DNA of 15,031 nucleotides from an uncultured Alphaproteobacteria bacterium (GTDB taxonomy: Bacteria > Pseudomonadota > Alphaproteobacteria > RF32 > CAG-239). Both the position numbers and the translations under genes were made by a program. Shown piece by piece: positions 11,840-15,031 of this stretch. Within the stretch, counting starts at the first letter, position 1. Each line of letters begins with the position of its first letter. The notes beneath the pieces were generated by a model, which saw only the letters and a program-made list of their open reading frames with translations, searched no databases and was not told the DNA's origin. The stretch spans positions 1-15,031 of the forward strand of contig CAKQMD010000032.1 in the NCBI GenBank assembly GCA_934254925.1, written 5' to 3'.

Positions 11840-14230
11840 ATGAAATTTACGTTATCATGGTTAAAAGAACATTTGGATACCAACGCCGGCGTGGATGAGA
11901 TTGCCGAAACGCTGACCCGCATCGGTTTGGAAGTGGAAGAAGTTTTCAATCCTGCCAGTCGGTTAGACGGTTTTGTTACAGCAGTGGTTGAAACTTACGA
12001 AAAACATCCGGACTCTGATCATCTGGGGCTGTTGACGGTCAATACCGGCAAAGAGAAGCTGCAGGTCGTCTGCGGCGCGCCGAACTGCCGCCAGGGGCTG
12101 AAGGGGATTTTTGCACCGGTCGGAACAGTGATCCCTTGCTATAATGAGAAGCTCACCGTCGGCAAAATCCGCGGTGTGGAAAGCTATGGCATGATGTGTT
12201 CGGAACATGAACTCGGGGTCGGCGAAGACCATACCGGGATTATCGAACTGCCGGCAGAAACGGAAATCGGGCGTCCGGCAAGCGAGGTTTTGAACATTGA
12301 TCCGGTTTTTGAGATTTCCATTACGCCGAACAGGGCAGAGTGTTTGGGCGTTCGCGGCGTGGCCAGAGATTTGGCCGCTGCAGGCCTCGGACGTCTTAAA
12401 CCGTTAAAAATCGTCAAAAAAACAGGGACTTTTGCCAGTCCGATTAAAGTAAAAATTGAAGATTTTGCAGCTTGTCCGACTTATGTGGGCCGCTATATTC
12501 GCGGTGTCAACAACAAGGCCGAAACGCCGAAATGGATGAAGGACCGGTTGACGGCCATCGGCCTGCGTTCGATTTCTCCTTTGGTGGACGTAACGAATTA
12601 TATCAACTATGATCTGGCGCGGCCGCTGCATGTGTTTGATGCGGATAAGCTTAAAGGAGACCTGACGATACGGATGGCCAAAGATGGCGAAAAGTTTGTT
12701 TCTTTGGAAGAAAAGGAATATGTTTTGGACGGCAAGTCTTTGGGAATCTGCGATGAAGAAGGCGTGCAGTGTCTGGGCGGCATTATGGGCGGTTTGAAAA
12801 AAGGTTGTTCGGAAGAAACCAAGAACGTCTTTTTGGAATGCGCTCTGTTTTGTCCCGATTGTATTTCGCGTACCGGACGGAAGTTTCAGATTGATTCCGA
12901 CTCCCGGTATCGTTATGAGCGTTGGGTTGATCCGAAATCTAATATTTTGGGGTCTGACTATGCCGCGCAACTGATTACGGAAATTTGCGGCGGCGAGTTG
13001 TCGGAGGTGATGGTCGTCGGGTCCGAAGACTGTGCCGAGCGCGCGGCTTATTTGCGGCCGGAGCGGCTTAAGGAATTGGCCGGTCTTGAGGTTTCCAAGG
13101 AAAAAATCGTCGAAATCCTGACCAACCTCGGTTTTACGGTCAGCGAGGAAGGTGAGAAGCTGAAAGCCGTTTCTCCGACTTGGCGCGGCGATATTGAAGG
13201 CGAGCACGACTTGGTGGAAGAAGTGGTGCGGATGATCGGGCTGGATAAAATTCCCGCCGAGAGCCTGCCGCATGACAAATTTCCCAAGCAGACGCTGAAT
13301 GCCAAACAGCGGCGGACCGTTACCGTTAAGCATGAATTGGCCAATCGCGGCATGTATGAGACGGTTACCTGGAGCTTTACGGATTCTTCTTTGGCCGAGC
13401 CTTTTCGCAAGGGGCGCGAAGCGATTAAGCTGTATAATCCGATTTCGGCGGAATTGGATGAAATGCGGCCGTCGATTTTGCCGAATTTGTTAATGGCGGT
13501 CAAAAACAACATTGCCCGCGGTTATGCCAACGTTTCCCTGTTTGAGGTCGGGCCCGAGTTTTATGGCCGTAAACCCGGGGAGCAACAAATGGTAGCGGCC
13601 GGCGTGCGCGTGGGGCAGACCTCTAAAAAGCATTGGGCCGAAACGCCGCGTTCTTTTGACGTGTTTGACGTTAAGGCAGATGCGATTGCAGCAATCGCCG
13701 CGGCTAACGGGCCGTTTGAAAACCCGCAGATTTCCATGGATGCGCCGGCTTATTATCATCCCGGCCGCAGCGGCACGTTGCGTTTGGGACGTAATGTCAT
13801 TGCTTATTTTGGTGAACTGCATCCGAGCGTGAGCAAAAAATTTGGCCTTAAAACCCGGGTTGAGGCTTTTGAAGTCTTGCTGGACAATATTCCCGAACCG
13901 CGGAACAGCGGCGGAAAAGCCAAGAAAAAGCTTGAATTATCGGCTTTCCAGCCGATTGACAAAGATTTGGCGTTTATTGTCGACAAGAAGGTTTTGGCAA
14001 CGGATATTATGGCGGCGGCCAGAAATGCCGATCGCGATTATATTACGGATGTGCGCCTTTTTGACGTTTATGAAGGCGAAAACGTTGAGGCCGGCAAAAA
14101 GTCCGTCGCCTTGTCGGTGACTTTCCAGCCGAAAGCCAATACCTTCAGCGATGCAGATATTGAAAACTTAATGAAGAAAATTGCCGTGGACGTTGCCAAA
14201 AAATGCGGCGGTGTGCTGCGCGATAATTAA
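11840..14230 (+). CDS. pheT: Phenylalanyl-tRNA synthetase beta subunit
   Basis: PheT binds tRNA-Phe and holds the editing site that removes tyrosine from mis-charged tRNA. The 796-residue length is standard. Domains in order: the start MKFTLSWLKEHLD; an EMAP-type tRNA-binding domain at about 40-155 (HPDSDHLGLLTVNTG, QVVCGAPNCRQG); the B3/B4 editing region at about 210-390 (DVTNYINYDLARPLHVFD, GGIMGG); the B5 region; a catalytic-like core (LYNPISAELDEMRPSILPNL); and a C-terminal anticodon-binding domain from about 697 (QPIDKDLAFIVDK, RLFDVYEGENVEAGKKSVAL). A GGAGAGAG ribosome binding site lies in the 11-nt gap after pheS. A strong terminator follows 16 nt after the stop. Confidence 0.97.
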   Translation: MKFTLSWLKEHLDTNAGVDEIAETLTRIGLEVEEVFNPASRLDGFVTAVVETYEKHPDSDHLGLLTVNTGKEKLQVVCGAPNCRQGLKGIFAPVGTVIPCYNEKLTVGKIRGVESYGMMCSEHELGVGEDHTGIIELPAETEIGRPASEVLNIDPVFEISITPNRAECLGVRGVARDLAAAGLGRLKPLKIVKKTGTFASPIKVKIEDFAACPTYVGRYIRGVNNKAETPKWMKDRLTAIGLRSISPLVDVTNYINYDLARPLHVFDADKLKGDLTIRMAKDGEKFVSLEEKEYVLDGKSLGICDEEGVQCLGGIMGGLKKGCSEETKNVFLECALFCPDCISRTGRKFQIDSDSRYRYERWVDPKSNILGSDYAAQLITEICGGELSEVMVVGSEDCAERAAYLRPERLKELAGLEVSKEKIVEILTNLGFTVSEEGEKLKAVSPTWRGDIEGEHDLVEEVVRMIGLDKIPAESLPHDKFPKQTLNAKQRRTVTVKHELANRGMYETVTWSFTDSSLAEPFRKGREAIKLYNPISAELDEMRPSILPNLLMAVKNNIARGYANVSLFEVGPEFYGRKPGEQQMVAAGVRVGQTSKKHWAETPRSFDVFDVKADAIAAIAAANGPFENPQISMDAPAYYHPGRSGTLRLGRNVIAYFGELHPSVSKKFGLKTRVEAFEVLLDNIPEPRNSGGKAKKKLELSAFQPIDKDLAFIVDKKVLATDIMAAARNADRDYITDVRLFDVYEGENVEAGKKSVALSVTFQPKANTFSDADIENLMKKIAVDVAKKCGGVLRDN

Positions 14231-14246
14231 GTTGAGCATGTTGTTT

Positions 14247-14272
14247 AAGGGGGGCTTTAGCCCCCCTTTTTT
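14247..14272 (+). terminator. Strong intrinsic terminator of pheST
   Basis: AAGGGGGGC (14247-14255), a 4-nt TTTA loop, then GCCCCCCTT and a run of T to 14272. The last base is also the end of the stop codon of the converging minus-strand gene, so both units end at this element. Confidence 0.93.
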
Positions 14273-14583
14273 CATTTGCACAAAGTTGCGATGATTTTCT
14301 TAAACTCCAAAACCTGATATCCGTTTCGGAGCTCCTCGATGGTGCAAGGCCGAATGTTGATTTCCAGCTTGGCGTCATAACGCAGCAAGATTTCAAAAAG
14401 CCGACCGATGCTGGTCTTTGAGATGGTTTGAGCCCGGTTTTCGAGACAGTCTATTTCATTGGTGCTTAGCCGCAAATGTGCGGCAGCCTTGTCAATGCTC
14501 CAGTCGCGTTGCAGGCGAATGTCCCGGATTTGTTTGCCGAGAGACAGGTAAAAGCTTTCTTTGCCTTGAGATGATAATTTCAT
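14272..14583 (-). CDS. Small helix-turn-helix (XRE-like) regulator
   Basis: The 103-residue protein looks like a Cro/C1-type DNA-binding protein: LGKQIRDIRLQRDWSIDKAA (helices 1-2, about residues 15-34), then HLRLSTNEIDCLENRA (recognition helix region, ending at about 51), then TSIGRLFEILLRYDAKLEINI. A C-terminal extension (CTIEELRNGYQVLEFKKIIA) may aid dimerisation. The start at 14583 has GGAG about 9 nt upstream on the minus strand. No toxin or restriction partner is adjacent. Immediately upstream is a structured RNA ending in a strong terminator, so the gene may depend on read-through of it. Its targets cannot be inferred; DNA binding is family-based inference. Confidence 0.75.
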   Translation of the reverse strand: MKLSSQGKESFYLSLGKQIRDIRLQRDWSIDKAAAHLRLSTNEIDCLENRAQTISKTSIGRLFEILLRYDAKLEINIRPCTIEELRNGYQVLEFKKIIATLCK

Positions 14584-14607
14584 ATTTTTTCACTCCTCAG
14601 TTTTGTT

Positions 14608-14643
14608 AAAACAAAACCACCTTTGGAAAAAATCCAAAGGTGG
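14608..14643 (-). terminator. Strong terminator of the structured RNA, upstream of the HTH gene
   Basis: On the minus strand CCACCUUUGG (14643-14634) and CCAAAGGUGG (14626-14617) form a perfect 10-bp stem with a 7-nt loop, followed by UUUUGUUUU (14616-14608). It lies 24 nt before the HTH start codon. A second inverted repeat, TTTTGTT/AACAAAA, overlaps the tail. Confidence 0.85.
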
Positions 14644-14775
14644 AGGAGCCAAAAAACTGTTAGAGACAGTCGCACTTATTCGTCCCGCAAGCGGGCTTAT
14701 ATCACGCACTCCTCCAAAGAGGAAAATGTTTTCTCTAAGATGTTTTTTGGACACCACAGCCGCTCACCGGCTGCG
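14608..14775 (-). ncRNA. Unidentified ~170-nt structured RNA with likely pseudoknot
   Basis: Read on the minus strand, a 5' hairpin (CAGCCG/CGGCUG, 14773-14757) is followed by a long nested stem. CCAAAAAAC (14750-14742) pairs with GUUUUUUGG (14657-14649), and UUAGAGA (14738-14732) with UCUCUAA (14666-14660). The loop contains CCCG-CUUG-CGGG (14695-14684) and GGAGGAG (14715-14709). GGAGGAG is exactly complementary to CUCCUCC (14648-14642), which directly follows the long stem, giving an H-type pseudoknot. A terminator follows. I could not match it to tmRNA, RNase P or SRP RNA; a 6S-like rod was considered. It could be a trans-acting small RNA with an anti-Shine-Dalgarno motif, or a leader controlling the HTH gene. 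Confidence 0.7.
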
Positions 14776-14781
14776 AAACTG

Positions 14782-14809
14782 ATTATAATTAAAAAATCTT
14801 AAAAAGCAA
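14782..14809 (-). promoter_or_regulatory. Sigma-70-type promoter of the structured RNA
   Basis: On the minus strand TTGCTT (14809-14804), a 16-nt A/T-rich spacer and a perfect TATAAT (14787-14782). The predicted start near 14775 falls right at the beginning of the 5' hairpin of the RNA, which supports both calls. Confidence 0.72.
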
Positions 14810-14825
14810 TGAATTTTGAAAGGAA

Positions 14826-15031
14826 AAAGGTTGGGGATGTTGAGGGAATGGGGAGAGGAAAAGAGGGAGGATATGTGAAGGAGACGAAGGAAAGAAGGGC
14901 AAAGAGAAGAAGTGGGTTGTGGCAGGAAGGGGCAGGGTGGAGAGTTTTCCCCATCGGCCGGTGGCCGGCGCTCCCCGCGTAGGGGGAAGAAGCGGCGCAG
15001 CCGTGGAAAGGAGGGTGGAGAGAGCGAGGAC
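14826..15031. repeat. Distant copy of the polypurine repeat
   Basis: This stretch aligns with the second half of the repeat units at the window start. It shares long near-identical runs (GGCAAAGAGAAGAAGTGGGT), the core CCATCGGCCGGTGG (14951-14964, one change from the palindrome), the CCCC/GGGG mini-hairpin and GCGGCGCAGCCG. At 15004 a further unit begins with TGGAAAGGAGGGTGGAGAGA, the same start as the third unit at 474, so the array continues beyond the window. No coding sequence is supported here. Confidence 0.88.

Noticed and set aside
14608..14775. tmRNA, RNase P, SRP or 6S identity for the structured RNA
   Set aside because: No tRNA-like ends, tag-peptide frame, GAGGAAAGUC-type core or SRP tetraloop domain is visible. 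6S stays possible from shape alone, but the crossing helix and the separate 5' hairpin do not fit well.

Overview
The window looks like chromosomal DNA of a motile, Gram-negative alphaproteobacterium with medium G+C content. Three things point that way: the flagellar gene order flgF-flgG-flgA-flgH behind a sigma-54 promoter, a FlaF-like gene next to it, and a Lol lipoprotein-release transporter made of one LolC/E-type permease plus LolD. The species cannot be read from the sequence. A host-associated lineage is suggested only by inference, from the ubiquitin-like protein described below.

Layout. 1-~606: tandem copies of a ~235-nt, purine-rich, non-coding repeat with a conserved GC-rich palindromic core. 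The same repeat returns at ~14,826-15,031, so it brackets the gene-bearing part. 636-3757: a -24/-12 promoter and the flagellar rod/ring operon flgF, flgG, flgA, flgH. 3758-4654: a hairpin-rich spacer, a 25-codon ORF with a strong ribosome binding site, and a gene for a protein with two FlaF-like halves. 4677-4740: a double-hairpin terminator between convergent units. 4750-7686 (minus): a secreted, cysteine-rich, beta-repeat protein of 978 residues whose last 73 residues are an unmistakable ubiquitin-like domain without the terminal GG. 7884-9861: lolC/E and lolD, overlapping by 8 nt. 10040-10609: rpmI and rplT with their own promoter and a structured leader. 10725-14230: pheS and pheT. 14272-14583 (minus): a small helix-turn-helix protein. 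14608-14775 (minus): an unidentified structured RNA with its own promoter, a likely pseudoknot and a strong terminator.

How it works together. Most of the window is housekeeping: flagellum assembly, lipoprotein trafficking, ribosomal proteins L35 and L20, and phenylalanyl-tRNA synthetase. The rpmI-rplT-pheS-pheT order matches the well-known enterobacterial order, although infC is not immediately upstream.

The accessory signals are the ubiquitin-domain protein, the structured RNA, the duplicated FlaF-like protein and the polypurine repeat. The ubiquitin-domain protein is the strongest candidate for a new system: a bacterial exported protein ending in a eukaryote-type ubiquitin fold that keeps the hydrophobic patch and the Lys48 equivalent but cannot be conjugated through a GG tail.
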